DNA of 64,000 nucleotides from Symbiodinium natans (GCA_905221605.1 CAJNDS010002758.1:175615-239614); one strand, 5' to 3'; shown: positions 30,601 through 43,043, counted from the first letter of the stretch. Notes: a model not told the origin generated them from the letters alone. Translations and numbers: made by a program.

Positions 30601-32015
30601 CAGAGCCATCACCATTCCAGCAGAGAGCGCCAAGCACCACAGAGGCGAAGAAGCGGGTAGCCAATTGGCGGCCAGTCTGCCAGTGCAAGATGCAGCCCAA
30701 CCAGCACCAGACCAATTATGCCGTCCAAAGAAGGTGGCGGCCGCCATCGTTCAACTCCTAAGCCCCGTGAAGTCCAACTACTGCCATCAGGAACAGCACG
30801 ATGACCACGAGCCCCGCCAACTTGTAGGCAAAGAGAATCCATGGCTCATGGCCAGGTGCCATTAGAGCACAGAGCAGCCTCTGTTTATAGGGAGGTGCTC
30901 ATATCTGACAGATCATCATGACATGATGACCCTAACCAGCCAAAATCACCCCTTCCATCATGCACCAATCATGGCGCCACAGGCCAGTTATTCTTAGCAC
31001 CCCTCCCTAAACGCCTCACCCTTGACCACGCGGAGGTGGCACTTGAGCCAAGGGCTTCACGCTCTAAACACAAATCCCCATTAACTCATAAGCCCGAAGC
31101 ACTCTACCTCAGGATTCTGTTCTCCCTGCTTTCGATGACGACGGTCTTGATCGACACCTGGGGTCCCATGCTATTTCAGAATCTCATGTTCCCGGAGGAC
31201 AATGTGTCTCGATCTCAAAGCTAATCCATGCGACGGGGTCTCTGGGTCGCCCCAAAAAAACGCCCATATGCCATGTCGATCTTTTTTTGCTTTGGTTCTT
31301 GAAGCTGTTCTGGATACCTTCGTTTAGCAGCTGGAAGGCTTTGCCTCGGGCGCTGCTCATGATCTTCAACGTGGGAGACTTCTGCGGGCTGGACTGGATC
31401 TCGGGACAAGTTTGGTTTTTTTTTCAGCAGTTCAGGGATTCAGGGCGACAGTCTTTACACCCTCTCTGAGATCATGTCCATCCTCTTCATCGACCTCATC
31501 GGCAGACGGGGAAGCTTTGTTGTAGGCGCCAGGGGGGAACACGGACTCTGCTTTCCATGGCCGAAAGAAAACCGCGGGCCAAGCAATGTAGCTTGTCGAG
31601 GCTTCTTCTTTCAAGGAGTTCTGCTCTTATGCTTGGCAGGCAAGCTGGGAGCACTCCTCGCCTGAGATTCATGACCGCTCTCTGCAGTGCTCTGTGTAAA
31701 AATGTGTCTCAGGAACCCATACCTTGAAAGATGACGTGTGCCTCTACTTGCAGTCGATCTTGGGCGCGAAGCTTGATTGGAGATAGTGAAGGGCCCCCCG
31801 AAAAATGTTTGAGCAAGAAGTGTTGCTCTAGCATGGCTGCTGGAATCGGAGTTCATGTGCAGCATGAACGAGGATCTCTGCTTCCTGCCGTGGGTTTGCG
31901 TGGGAGGCTGGAGGGCCTTTTCCTCGTTATTGGACGTGTTCTCTTGCCAATTCCTGAAGTGGAGACCAGGGAGCGATTATGTGGGCCTTGGAGGCTTCTT
32001 GGCTGCATCCTCTGA
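27640..32015 (+). CDS. Major facilitator superfamily transporter (interrupted)
   Basis: Exons of one MFS protein, in order: about 27655-27830 (LPLGFFHIGHALWATTAMAI), about 27925-28100 (AAFQAGCAFGALVAPVLADK then LGRKPTLVFG, the loop 2-3 signature), 28645-about 28790 (LLSAVSMGILVLGTTLIYES then PRYLLAMGRIEEAH, the mid-protein PESPR-type motif), about 28988-29029 (ARAVIADLHRKSGR), about 31108-31195 (LFSLLSMTTVLIDTWGPMLF), about 31340-31400 (ALLMIFNVGDFCGL) and 31474-31530 (SILFIDLIGRRGSFVVG, the second-half repeat of the loop signature). The layout is that of a 12-helix SV2/organic-ion-type transporter; the substrate is unknown. The end is probably near 31.6-32.0 kb. Long introns hold a GT microsatellite and telomere-like arrays. 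Not all exons are found, so a broken copy is possible. Confidence 0.68.
28802..28945 (+). repeat. GT-rich microsatellite
   Basis: GTGTAC/GTGTATGTCT/TGTGTCTCTG units, intronic in the MFS gene. Confidence 0.93.
29096..29440 (+). repeat. Telomere-like variants, TTTAGG and CCCCCTAAA
   Basis: TTTAGGC/TTAGATGGG units (29096-29170) are followed by about twelve copies of a 9-bp unit CCCCCTAAA (29320-29415), an expanded variant of the 7-bp telomere-type unit. Confidence 0.9.
29690..31000. other. Large MFS-gene intron or intergenic stretch
   Basis: ORFs overlap on both strands (+ 29723-30589, + 30126-30497, - 30337-30747), and none has a motif. It lacks the telomere-like filler typical of the window. 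It may be a degraded element, but no reverse transcriptase or transposase motif is visible. Confidence 0.35.
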
Positions 32016-32424
32016 GAGAAGTAGAGCCAGGGAGCTCAGCCAAATCCGAAGGCCTTCCCCACATCGCTGCGTGCGGCGGCGATCTCGCTGTCAAGGGTTG
32101 TCATGCACTCCATGGCGATCATCAGCCTCAAGGACAGGCTTAACTTCAGCAAGCATTCCAAAAACGCTGTTAATCCATACAAGCCATCCCCCAACTTCAG
32201 GAAATGCCCTTCCACCCCAGGCAGCCTTAGATCTTGCAATCGAGGCAGCGCAGGCCCCCCTCCCCCCCCGAAAGACGTCCGCGCGCAGGCGTCAGCTCAG
32301 TGCCTCTCCTCGCTACCCGCCTTCATGTGGCTGCGACTCCTGGGATGCACCTCGCTTGCCGCGGGGGTCGCTGGGCCGAGAATCAAGACTCCTGGGAATG
32401 GCTGGGGTTTGGGGGGATGTTTAG

Positions 32425-32740
32425 GATGAACCCTGAACCCTAAACCCTGAGCCCAAAACCCTAAACCCTAAACCCTAAGCCCGAAACCCTATTTGAGAGT
32501 CTTGAGGTCATCGTGCTTATCTGCAACCCGACGGAGAGCGCGGGAAGGCCCCTCACCGAAGGCTCCCCCGAGGTGCAGCCGGCCTGCCAGGCTTAGAGAC
32601 TCCCGCTCTCTGGCGCTGAGAAAAACAGGGTGCCGCAATTCTGCCAGTGCAACAGGGGGTTAGGGTTTATGGTTTAGGATTTAGGGTTCAGGGTTCAGGG
32701 TCTAGGGTTTAGGGTTTAGGGTTTAGGATTTAAGCGGGCA
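32425..32740. repeat. Two facing telomere-type arrays
   Basis: CCCTAAA units at 32427-32490 and TTTAGGG units at 32657-32733 point in opposite directions, with about 165 bp of ordinary sequence between them. They precede the aminotransferase gene. Confidence 0.9.
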
Positions 32741-32903
32741 GCACCTGGTTGTGTTTGTGGAGGGACATGCTTGTGTAGCAGACATGGATCACAGGCTTAA
32801 GGTGCAAAGAACATAAAGAACGTCCAAGCATGGCATAGGCCCATTATGGGTCCTTCTTGAATTCAAGTCAAGTATCCCCGCAATCCCCCGGGGGAGCTCG
32901 CAA

Positions 32904-34368
32904 ATGGACCTCATTGACTTTGCCAATGGGCAGCCGGCTGCTGAAGAGCTCCCAAATGACATTGTTCGACAGGTGCGCAGGGTTTGAGAAAGCAATCGGA
33001 AGCAACGGAAAGTATCTCCTCCAGCCACCATTTCCCAACGCAGTGCCGTGACAGGCGTGCCAAGAGCTCTTTGCCGATCCTGAGACATCCGAGCCAAACA
33101 AGCGCCGAAGGCTTGAAAATGCGACAGCGGCGAGCTGTCCAAGCTCAGAATCTCGGTGCCTCCTCATGCCTGCTTTTGAGTTTGAGAGTTTCTTCTCCTA
33201 ACCAGATGGGCAGCTGTACCATTAAGCCTCAGTAGCGTCAGCGCAGGGTCCCTTAGAGTACGGCGACTTCACTTCTCAGTTCCGTTACGAGCTGTCGGAG
33301 TTCTTGGGACGACAGGACCCCTCCCGACATGGCCGTGGCCCTGATCCCGCACGTCTCCTGCTAACAGCCGGTGTGTCACAGGCACTGGACATGCTGTGCA
33401 CCATGTTGGCAGATCACCAGCACAAGCAGGACGTGATTCTCGTTGAAAGCCCCACCTATTTCCTGGCGCCCAACATCTTTCGAAACCACGGGCTGGAAGT
33501 TGTTGCAGTGGAGACGGATAGCGAGGGCATCGTGATACAGTCCCTCCTGGACGTTCTGCAGAAGCTCCAGCTAAGTGGCCGAAGCGCCCGCATGCTGTAC
33601 ACCATCCCGGTTCATCACAATCCCACGGGGCGAACCATGCCTATGGAGCGCCGTGAAGCCCTTGTGGGTGTCGCCAAGAAGCACGGCATTCTGGTCATTG
33701 CCGATGAGGTGTATACCCTCCTAAGCTACGGTGCATCATCTCCGCCACCCACCATGGCAACTCTTGGGGACGATGTGCTGTCCTTGGGAAGTTTCTCAAA
33801 AATTCTCGCGCCAGGGCTTCGAGTCGGCTGGATCGAGGGCTCCCCGGAGAGACTCGAACGATTGAGCCAATGGGGTGTGATCGACAGTGGTGGCCATTTG
33901 AGCCACTTTTCTTCCTGCGTTGTTGCCACGGCCATGAAGTCCCGAGTCTTGGACTCCCACTTGGAACGGCTCCGCAGCGTCTACTGGGAACGCTGCCAGT
34001 CCTTGGTGGAGGCGCTGACATCCTTGCTGCCTGAGGGCTGTATCGTGACGAAGCCTCAAGGCGGCTATTTCGTGTGGGTGCAACTTCCCCAACATGTAAA
34101 TGCAAGGGAGATGGCATCGCAGTCCCACGAGTTTGGCTTTCTTGTCAAGCCTGGACACCTCTTCACGTGCCTGGATGCCGACAAAGACAACTGCTTGCGC
34201 CTGTGCTTTGCCAGGCTGCAGCCTGTGCAGCTATCTGAAGGAGTGAGGCGTCTGGCTGCCGCGATTCAGCGCATGAGCGGATCGTGTGACGTTCCAGCAG
34301 AAAAAAGCAAGCACGATCCGCGAAAGCTAGCCGGCATCATGCACTCAAGATGCGTACCCTTGGTGTAG
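32904..34368 (+). CDS. PLP-dependent aminotransferase, class I/II (2-aminoadipate/MocR-like)
   Basis: Two exons, 32904-32972 and 33247-34368 (TAG), giving 396 codons, a full-length fold-type I aminotransferase. Exon 1 reads MDLIDFANGQPAAEELP; exon 2 starts GPLEYGD, the conserved YGD substrate/PLP region. Motifs in order: TAGVSQALDML, VESPTYFLAPN, HNPTGR (Asn near 148), IADEVY (Asp near 176), and SFSKILAPGLRVGW with the Schiff-base Lys near residue 208. A C-terminal RLCFARL supplies the carboxylate-binding Arg. The reaction is amino transfer to a 2-oxoacid; the substrate could be 2-aminoadipate, kynurenine or an aromatic amino acid. The intron at 32973-33246 is GT-AG in phase 0 with AG|G on both sides. 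The cytosolic form is favoured, since no leader is visible, but an upstream exon cannot be excluded. Confidence 0.88.
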
Positions 34369-34374
34369 AAGTCA

Positions 34375-35980
34375 GGAGTGCGCAGGAGCGAGACCCCAAC
34401 ATGACCTTGCTATGCCGAGGTTGAGATATGCGCCCGAGCACAGCAAGTAGAGCGGGTGGGAGACCCACTCATCTTGTGCTTGCCAGCCACGCCGCGCTTG
34501 CATACAGGAACCATGCCCTCATGTTGGTCTGCTTTTCCATCTTGAGGCTTGCTCTCCAGCCTTCGGAACGCCATCCAAACACTAAAAAAACACCACGAGA
34601 GAGCAGCTCGTATTGGGTGACGTCCTACCTCTAAGGCCTTGCAGCTGGCCCCTGCAAAGCTCGGGGAGTCCAAACTGGGCCGGGGCCCCTAGATATTCCG
34701 AGGAGTGAGCGGCCTTTCCCTGACCATCCCTGAACATCCTTCAACATCCCTGAGCCCTGCACCCTAAGACGCTTCATGCTCGTAAAGCCCGCAGGTTGCG
34801 GACTGGTGACGGCCTTCGCTGCCGCACAGGCTTGGGAGATAGCGCCGGGCGCCTATGGATGCTGAGAACTTCGCATGGCTTAGGAAACCAAGGAAGCAAC
34901 CAGGGATGGTCCCAGAAATTCCCTCCCACCCCCCTTCCCCCGCCCCCCTGTCCCCGCCTACCCCAAGAGTCCAGTATTTGGGGTTGAGGGGAACTCCTCA
35001 AACGGGTTGCCCTCTGAACTCACGACATGGAGAAGTAGTGACAAGATCTTCTTTCCGCGAGGCAAACTTTTGTTTACGCCAAGAGTTGAGTTCCTTCTGG
35101 TTTTATATACGCTTGCAGTGTTGTGCATGGGCAACTCTAGCAAACACTCCAGGTTGGAGTACCTCTTGCGTGTGCGAGGCGTGCTGTCTGAGGGTGTTGT
35201 GAGTTTGGATGTTCATGTCAAGACAGCCTCTGATCCATGACTGCCAGGAGAAGGGCTCGAATTGACTGCGGACACTGTTGCGGAGGTCATGTCATCCTGC
35301 GATGCAGGCAGCTTGCAGGGCAAGTGGTCGTGCGTTCAAGCCCATCTTGCCATGTTGAAAAAAAGTAAGTGCGCACAACTCGGCAAAAAGCATTTTTCGT
35401 TTCAGCATAAAGGTTTGTTTGCAGGTATCGAAAACACTACAAGATGTCGCCATCTCTTCGTGCAAATGCATTTTCCCCCGGCTGACACGCTTTTCACAGG
35501 CTTTTTGTCTGAAGTCTTGCAGCTTTTTTTCCAGAAACTAGGATACAGGCGTGGGCGGTTGATGCAAGTCGTTGTCACCATGGTGCAGGCACTTTTTCTT
35601 CGAGCTTCGGTTGATTTGAGGGGATTTGGGTTAAACAGGTCAAAACATAGCGCGCGTCCTAGTTTTAGATGTGCGGGGTATGTTGTGCATAAATACAGCA
35701 TTTGTAGTACGTGACCCCCGAAGTAGAAGTCAGGTTTAGCATGGTTGTACTGCATGTGCAAACAACCATGGGCAATGCTTCGTGGTCTCGTTTCTCAAGC
35801 AGGTTCATGTTGCGAATGAAGAGTCTGATATCAGAGCTCAGGTACGTGTTAGTATATGTTAGTAGGCACAGACAGCATAAGCCAGGTTGTAGTTGTACTT
35901 GCCTTGAAGCATCTTTCGTGGCGATCAGACCCTGCCAGCGGCAGGCGACTCTTCCTACCAATCTTCGCTTCTTGAGGTCT
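34375..35980. other. No firm gene
   Basis: One exon-like frame lies at about 35258-35330 (LTADTVAEVMSSCDAGSLQG). Otherwise there are short ORFs on both strands without motifs. Confidence 0.4.
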
Positions 35981-35987
35981 CATCTTC

Positions 35988-37058
35988 ATGGGTGTGCATT
36001 CTGGATGGGTGCCAGAAAAGGCATGGCACAGCACCATTCGATTGGCAGATGAAGCTCATGGACGGTGGTCCGCAGCAACGACTATGCTCTGCCAGGGTTT
36101 GCTACCGGCAGTGGCCACGCTCCACGGCATGGGATTCATTGACTTGGATTCGTTGGTGGCTTCGGTGTGGCTGGAACTCTACTCTTGGCCGGCTGCTCAC
36201 TGGGCAATGATTGAAGCCCTTGTTGCCGCGCTGGCATTTTTTGGCTGGATATCCCTGTTCTTCATTCTCAACGAGATTCCCTCAGTGAAGCCTTTCCGGA
36301 TGGTAGTTCGAGCGGAGTCACATCCTCTCAATGCCCACTGTCTGACCCTCGGATCTTACAGCAGGGTCTATGCCTCCTTGCCACTGTACCTTGGAGGAGT
36401 CTTTGCACTTCACTGCGTCAAGGCTGCGGGCAAAGTTCCGGAGGATCCTCCTACGGCCTTCCGGCTTTTCACGGAGCTTTGCCTGGGCATTGTGGCCTAT
36501 GACTTCATCTTCTACTGGATCCACCTAGCCATGCACAAGTTCCCCAACTCCTGGCACAAGCACGAGACCCATCATGAGCTCAAAGTGCATCCGGTTTGCG
36601 GCACGAGCTTCTTAGGAGTCGAGCTCGTGGTGAACCATTCGCTGGAAGACGCGCTCATGCAGGTGTGCTGTCCAACAGAAACCCCTTTAAAGAAACACAT
36701 GCGGCATGCATTCGTGAGGGTGGCTGGTCAACCCCACCCGAAGCCACCCTGAACTACCCTAAACTACCCTAAGGTGCTGACCAACATCTTGGTTCAGAAT
36801 CTGCCCCTTTTCGGTGGGCTGCCCAAGCACAAGTTGAGTCGCCTTCTTCACAACGTGCTGGTGACCTACCTTCTTTCAGAAGCACATTCTGGTTTAGATC
36901 TCCCATGGTCTATGCACAGACTTCTCCCCGGGATCTATGGTGGCGCGTACCGGCATGAGTTTCATCACCAGAGAAGAGATTGCTGCTTCCATCAGTTCTT
37001 CTGCTACCTGGACGACTTGTTGGGCTATGGGCCTCCGAAGAAGCCGACACTTAAGTAG
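35988..37058 (+). CDS. Fatty acid hydroxylase / sterol desaturase family protein
   Basis: Two exons, 35988-36662 and 36774-37058 (TAG), giving 319 codons. The integral-membrane di-iron fold is shown by three His boxes: HLAMH (179-183), HETHH (192-196) and HEFHH (286-290). Hydrophobic segments lie at about 75-95, 125-145 and 162-180. The family hydroxylates or desaturates lipids and sterols in the ER with O2 and an electron donor; C-4 methylsterol oxidase or fatty acid hydroxylase are both possible. The intron of 111 nt (36663-36773) is phase 0, with AG|GTG at both ends, and its 3' end carries CTACCCTAAA-like repeats. Another in-frame ATG at 36084 precedes the first helix, so the start is uncertain. 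Confidence 0.85.
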
Positions 37059-37059
37059 A

Positions 37060-38270
37060 CTTTTGAAGCTGGCACAGTGGTGGCGTGTGAAGTTTGAGAG
37101 GCTGCTGGAAGAAACGGAGTCGCGTTGTGGTTGTCCTGAGCTTGTCAGCACATGTTGTGATGAGTGTCCAGCGGCCAGAAATTTTTCGGGACTTTGTGCC
37201 GCCATCATTGTGCCACCCACGTGCGGCTGGCCAAGCCAGACGTCGTGGCCACGGCCCTGAACTTTCGAGTCCAAGATGTTTCTCCAATCATTCCACAGGT
37301 TTTCTGCCCCAGACAGTGGAACGGAGCATCAACGCAGGAACGTGCTGCGCAGGGGCCGTGGCAAATTAGCGTATCAACGTCAGCACTGCGATGACTTCGC
37401 ATGTTGCGTTACCTGCTGCAATGGCAGCTCGCAGACGGTGTTTATGACGTGCACCTTAGCCGCAGTGCCCCGGATGCGTAGCTTGAAGTGCCGACGGGTG
37501 GGTGAACAATTGTGATGGAACATGAAGTCATCAACTCGCTCCAAACATTGGGCATGTTCAAGTTCATTACTGTACGAAAAACCCACTGCAGTCTGGTGGA
37601 CCAGGGTGTTGCGGACGGAACAGACTGCAGGGCTTCTTCATGCTCTTGGCTTGTGTTTCTTCAAGTGGGTGGGAGTTGGTTCCAGCACTCGGTTGGAACG
37701 CGTGGCAGTTGCACAGTGCGCTGCCCCGCACTGCTCAGGCGGCATGGCCAAAGTCAAGGCTCCTTGGAGAGCTACCGAAAAGCGAACAGCCACATTTCGT
37801 GGCAGTCGCCATCAGTCAGGTCGTGGCTCTCCTATGGCTGGCCCGACAGTCTGGTGCCGGGACTCGGCACTCAATGCTCATGACAGGGCGCAACATGAAG
37901 CTAGTACCAACTGGTCCGAGGAGTGGAGCCGAATGCCAGGCTCTTCCGAACTGCTTTGGGTGCCTGCGACGCGCGACTCTGGGCCGGAAGCCTGTGAAGT
38001 GAAGAGTCGTTGGGTATGCGTGAATTGTCTAAAGCCTTTAGTTCCGCTGGGGAGAGCTGTCAACATTCAGCATGAGGCTGGCGCTGTCAGCCTGCTGGCC
38101 GACATGGAGGCTTGCATGAGCGGGGGTGGGGAGTTTCCTCTGTGCAGCCCTATCTTCGGAGATGGCGCAAGGAAGCAGGTATCAGCCCCGTCCTGGCTGA
38201 CATGGACGCTGCAATCCAGGCTGCTTTCTTTTGGCTGGGAAGCTGATCCGAAAAGATCCGAGAGGGGGCA
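37060..38270. other. No firm gene
   Basis: There is a long open frame at 37522-38274 without recognisable domains. It overlaps other ORFs and looks like chance. Confidence 0.35.
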
Positions 38271-38279
38271 GTGACAGGT

Positions 38280-39300
38280 TGTTGCTGCTGCTCAGGAAGA
38301 GGCCCAGCTTCATGAGCAAGACGGCTTTAAGAACTTTCGAGAATCAAGGAAGCTGATTTTTGTCAGGCTCGTCGGGGCAGAACTCTGAAAGAGAAGCAGG
38401 AGATCTCTGTTCGGAATGCCATCGCCTCAGGGCTTTCGACTCATCGGGCCGCCCTTAAGCCCACCATGAGAGCAGTCAAAGCCCTCAAGGTCCAGAGGGC
38501 CAGGATTGCGGCACCGGCACATGGGCCTCGCAATCCGAGGCTCTGGCCTCTGTGGATGCTGTGTGAGATTGTGTGGCGACTGCTTCCAGGAAAGTCTGGT
38601 TTCAGAAGCCCACTGAGGCTGAACTTTCCGCCAGTGGTCGTGAGAAGCTGAGACGACGACGAGACATGGCAACAACAGCATGTCCTTATGCTGTTAACAA
38701 AGGCTACTTGGAGGTTCATGGCATTCAGTAACCCAATAAACACCGTACTTGCAACCCAATGATAAGCCTTATTGGGGTACTTCAGGGGCTTCTAAGTGGG
38801 TTAGAGCAACACCACTTAGAGCTGGGTTACTAAGTACCCTCTGAACCTCCAAGTAGTCGGTCAGAGACGCCCATCGAAGCTTCTGCCGAGGTCGAGTCCA
38901 CTCCGGTGGCCAAGGAGGCCGAGGCTCCCAGCCTGCGTGAGAGGTTGCGGCCCGGACTCGCTGATGCCCAGGGCCCAGCCCTTGAGACTTTCGATTCCTC
39001 TCCGCCTCGAATTGGACTTTTTGTTAATCTTTCTGCACTTGATTTTTGGGTTGTTGCCGCCTCTTCAGGTTTTCGCAAGCGAGCGTCCCCGAAGCAACCT
39101 ACCCTGGAGCGGCGGGGGCCCCTGGAGTCCGCCGCCCAGCAATTGAGACCTTCTTGGTGGACCACACCTCTTTCCTCCTCTTTCGTCGTTTTGTGTCCCG
39201 CAGCAATTCTCCGAGGAAGGTGGGAGATGGCTTGCATCCCAGACCTGCGTAATGGCGTAACGTGTGGAAGACCAAATGGAACTGGCCCCGCATCCTGAGA
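38280..39300 (+). CDS. Unidentified exons
   Basis: Coding-looking pieces: about 38281-38390 (VVAAAQEEAQLHEQDGFKNF then a stop), about 38416-38490 (ASGLSTHRAALKPTMRAVKA), about 38879-39005 (EASAEVESTPVAKEAEAPSL then RERLRPGL) and about 39070-39165 (FRKRASPKQPTLERRGPLES). They are Glu/Ala/Arg-rich and probably disordered. They are not joined, and no family is recognised. A family C element separates the second and third pieces. Confidence 0.3.
38704..38856 (+). mobile_element. TIR element family C, complete copy
   Basis: About 153 bp. CTACTTGGAGGTTCA starts it and TGAACCTCCAAGTAG ends it, a perfect 15-bp inverted repeat, followed inward by AGTAACCCA / TGGGTTACT. Internal GGGTACTT / AAGTACCC and ACTTAG / CTAAGT pairs add secondary palindromes. 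It is non-coding. A truncated relative is at 6640-6730. Confidence 0.85.
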
Positions 39301-42300
39301 CCGTCGGCCTTCTGGAGAAGATGCAGGCGCTGGGCTTCAGCCATCAACCTAACATGCAAACTCCTATGCACTGCAATGCGCCTTGAGCTTCAGGAGCGAA
39401 GGGATCCCAGCACTCTGCGATTTTTTTGCTAAAATTCTGCGCTTTGGACTTGAGGTCCAGAGATTGCCACTTTCAATGCAGTCCTGTCAGCTTGTGCTCG
39501 GGCACAGGAGCTGGTCAGAGCCCTAGCAGTGCAGGCCGTGTAACGCCATGTGATACTGCCACGACAGCCCCCGAAAGGCGCAGTGCAAGCTTCTTCTGGA
39601 TACGGTGAATGGCCGATGGCTTGGAGCTGGTGTGTAACGTGTAACTTTCTCGGCCTTCGGTCGTTTGTCTGAGGTGCTTCGCTGCAGCCCGACACCGTCA
39701 CCTGTGATCATCTCATAGGCCGGAATGTGCAAAAGAGCAATAACGAGCACATGAAAGAGCTGGGTAGGGCTGGTCCGCTCAGCATGAGACTTCTTGCTAC
39801 CTTCCAGGTGGATGCTGCCGAAGGGGCCTCTGGGAGCAGGTGCTGAAAACTTCACCCCCTCTAGGGGGTCTCTGGGGCGCTTTTTGGCCGTGAGAGGCGC
39901 TACTTCTTCTTGGCCGGGCCAGGGATCTTTCTCTGGCCGATGTGTCGACCTTTGAGGAGGGCTTGCAGGCGACGCCGGGAAGCCTCCCGCACCCTTCCCC
40001 CGGTCATGTGCGGTTTAGGGTTGAGGGTTTAGGGTTTAGGGTTTTTTAGCCAAAAAGCAGGCCTGCTTTCGAGGAAGGCAGCCGCGGCTCGTGGGGGGTC
40101 TCAGCTTGCGCGTTTGCTTCGGCATCGAACTGGCAGCACGTTCCGTGTCTGAGGCCCTTCTGCTCCTGGCGGAGATGGACCGTGGCGCGTCCTTGTTAGG
40201 GTTTAGGGAGAGTTTCGGGTTTAGGGTTTAGGGTTTAGGGTTTGGGTTTAGGGTTTAGGGATCGTCGATGTTTGCCAACTGGCCAGCAGACGAAGACAGG
40301 TATGCCAGCCGGTGTGAAGCACTCAGTGAAGTGTGTGGCAAGGGTGCAGCCTGGCGGGCTGTTTGTTTCGGGCCTGCTGGTCCACCAAGTCAGTAGTTTC
40401 TGAGTCCAGAATCAACGGCCGGCAAGCTGCAGGTCACCACCCCTGCGATTAACACTGCCATGGCAACGTGCGCTCGCTTCGGGCTCTGGAAGCAGGCACG
40501 CTGCGTCAAACAACACGTTAACCTATGAATTAACACTGTAGAGATGGCCTGCCAACCCCCCCCCCACCCTTTAGATCTTCTTAGAAGAAGGGCAACTTCC
40601 GCTCGGGCTCTTCACAAAGACTTTCACCATTCCCTCATAACCTGCGCCTCCATTGTTCATGATGAGGCGATTGCCCTGCTCAGCGAGCTGCAATCGCGGG
40701 GCCCTTTGCGACTTCATTTTGTGATATGGTATCGGAGGTGAAGCTGCAGAGAAGCATCAAAGCTTCCCAGGCGCCACCTGCCCCCAGACTCTGCCACATA
40801 CGCAGCGGCAGCGGACAGAGACTCAGATGCTGAACAGTGCGGAACCGCCAGCTTTCGGCCGCTGCCTGCCCTACATGAGCATGAAGCGAAGCTGGAAGTG
40901 CGGCAGAGCGCCCAAAAATCCAGGATGCACTCCCAGCAGTTGCAGCATTGTAGGCAAGATGCAGCAGAAAGAAGCGCAAGCAGCGCGAATCTGGATAGCG
41001 GCAACACTCAAATATCACAACACCCTCATATAATGTTCTAGTAAGTAAGAGGCCTTAGACCTGGTGGAGGGCCTGATGGCACTCTCAGGGTCGAGCGCGA
41101 TAACGCCATGTTCTCTTGTCTTAAAGTACTCATTGCATCTTGGTCGACAGCCGTGAGGCTGCTTGCCAGAGCGCCCCGTCTACGGCTTGGGAGTATGCTG
41201 TGCTTCTGTTGCAGGTGCGGATTGCCAGAGGCAGAGAGGTGCGGTAGATTGGGGCTTTTGAGTGCTTGCAGCTGCGAGGAGTCACAAGGGTTTGGGCTGG
41301 CAAGTCCTGAGACCTACGCCAGCGCTGTCTGCCGCTTACAACACAGCCTGCAAGCTGTCAGAGCCCCCTCTCCAATGAGATTGATCGTGTTATGGGGCGT
41401 AATCACTCAAAGTTTTTTGTTGCCGCTCCATGTCGACCTTGGACGTTGGGCGGAGCTGTTGCTTTGGGATGCGGAAAGAGTTGGTGTCGGGCATTGGGAG
41501 CTGCCTTGGAAAGGTGCTATTTGGAGAAAGGGCTAGACTGATGTCAAGCTTTCTTGCAGCAGACGGCCTCATGCCAGCAATGTTCTGCTTAGATTGCTTG
41601 CTGCGGAGAGCGTTGGCAGCTCGTCATCTCGGCCTGGTTCTCAGCAGACGTTGTAAAACGACACGCTTCCGCCCTGCGGAAACCTAGCAGTCTAGCAGTC
41701 CACCATGGTCTGAGCAATCTTGTGGGAAGAGCTGTTTCCTGTAGAAGCGGCTCTTTTCACGAGGCTCTGGTTGAGATGCATTCTACAAGGGTCCCTCCAG
41801 CTGCACGGACGCCTGCCACCTAGAGACCTTCTCCTCCACACCTGCGGCTGTCAAAGCGTGCTTCCCCAGGTATTCCGACGTCCTTGGCGCCTTCACCGCG
41901 CTAAGCCTGGCTCAAGCCGCAGCCGGAGCCTCACCGAGTGCCCAGCTGCACATGAGCAAAGGTCGGCCATCTCGTGTAGGCTTCGTAGACCTCTGCACCC
42001 TATCATCCGCCATCAGGTAGAGCTTCTGGAGGACCCCCTGAGGAAGGAGCTTGGGCCTGGATGACGTCGCAGGCATCTTATCCTGGAGCAGAATTTCGCA
42101 AGAAGCGTCCCGTCATGTCTGAATGTTGCGAGGTCTGCTACTGATGGAGCCAACCTTCCCAGGGCTTTATTTCTTTCATAGAGCTGCTGTGAGCATGCTG
42201 CCGGCTCTTTCTGCATGCGGTAGTCTGCAAGTCGGCGCGAATGCTTGCGGCACACCAGCTCAAGAGCGATGTAAAAGAAGCCGTGCGTCTGCCCCATGCA

Positions 42301-43040
42301 GCCTATACATGCTGCATCTCGTAGCCTTCGGGGAACCACATTCCAGATCATTCCGGTGTGAAGGTTTCATCCGGTCTTTGGCACCAGCAACGTGTTTAGG
42401 AAAAAGGTTGCCCCGGCCATGGAGGGGCTGTCGGCTGCTTCTCGGCTGCACCGATTCCTGCGTCGCAAAGCGGGCATGTCTCGGCACATTGGGGGCATGC
42501 CACATCCTGGCCGCTCGCATTGCGGTGCCACCGAGGCCGGGTCTTCGCTTTGGGAGGCTCGCGCATAACAGTGACAGAATTGATGCGAGGATGTTTCGAG
42601 TCTTTCGCTTGTGCTTCCGAGCATCTCCATCATTGGGGCTTCGTTTCTCCACCTGTCTTCAGTTGCTTGTTGGACAGACAAACAGAGCCAACCTTCCCCG
42701 AAAACACCTACTCCTGATGCTCACGACCCTTTTTGGGGAGCTCCTCCTTGCTCACGAAACAACTTCCTTGACCTGAAATAACAAGGACTTTACCATACAT
42801 TACATGAGAGCGTATCGTGCTTCAGCATACTAGAAGTAGTGAGAACAGTGGCACGATTCATGATGTTCAAGGAGTTCCTTTCCGCACAGTCCTCTTTCAG
42901 CACATCCTCGTTTAGGTAGAACTTTGGATACGAGAGCTTATCACACAATAGAGCGCCCTTGCCCAAAGAGTCCGTGACCCATTGTGGCCGGCTTGTGACC
43001 AAATGAGGCGCATGGCAGGTGTCTATTTGCTTGATCATGT
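39300..43040. other. Unassigned stretch
   Basis: Telomere-type TTTAGGG arrays lie at about 40012-40042 and 40196-40260, and a short poly-C run at about 40558. ORFs at 41108-41536, 41720-42064, 42123-42776 and on the minus strand (42790-43251) have no motifs and conflict with one another. I see no supported gene. Confidence 0.45.
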
Positions 43041-43043
43041 GGC

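Noticed and set aside
30126-30747. Possible retroelement ORFs
   Set aside because: No reverse transcriptase, integrase or zinc-knuckle motif; ORFs on both strands conflict.
31042-31051. Reverse-complement match to the dinoflagellate spliced leader (CTTGAGCCAA)
   Set aside because: Only ten bases match and the rest of the leader is absent; expected by chance in 64 kb.
42123-42776. 217-codon + strand ORF
   Set aside because: No motif and overlapped by minus ORFs of similar length; composition looks random.
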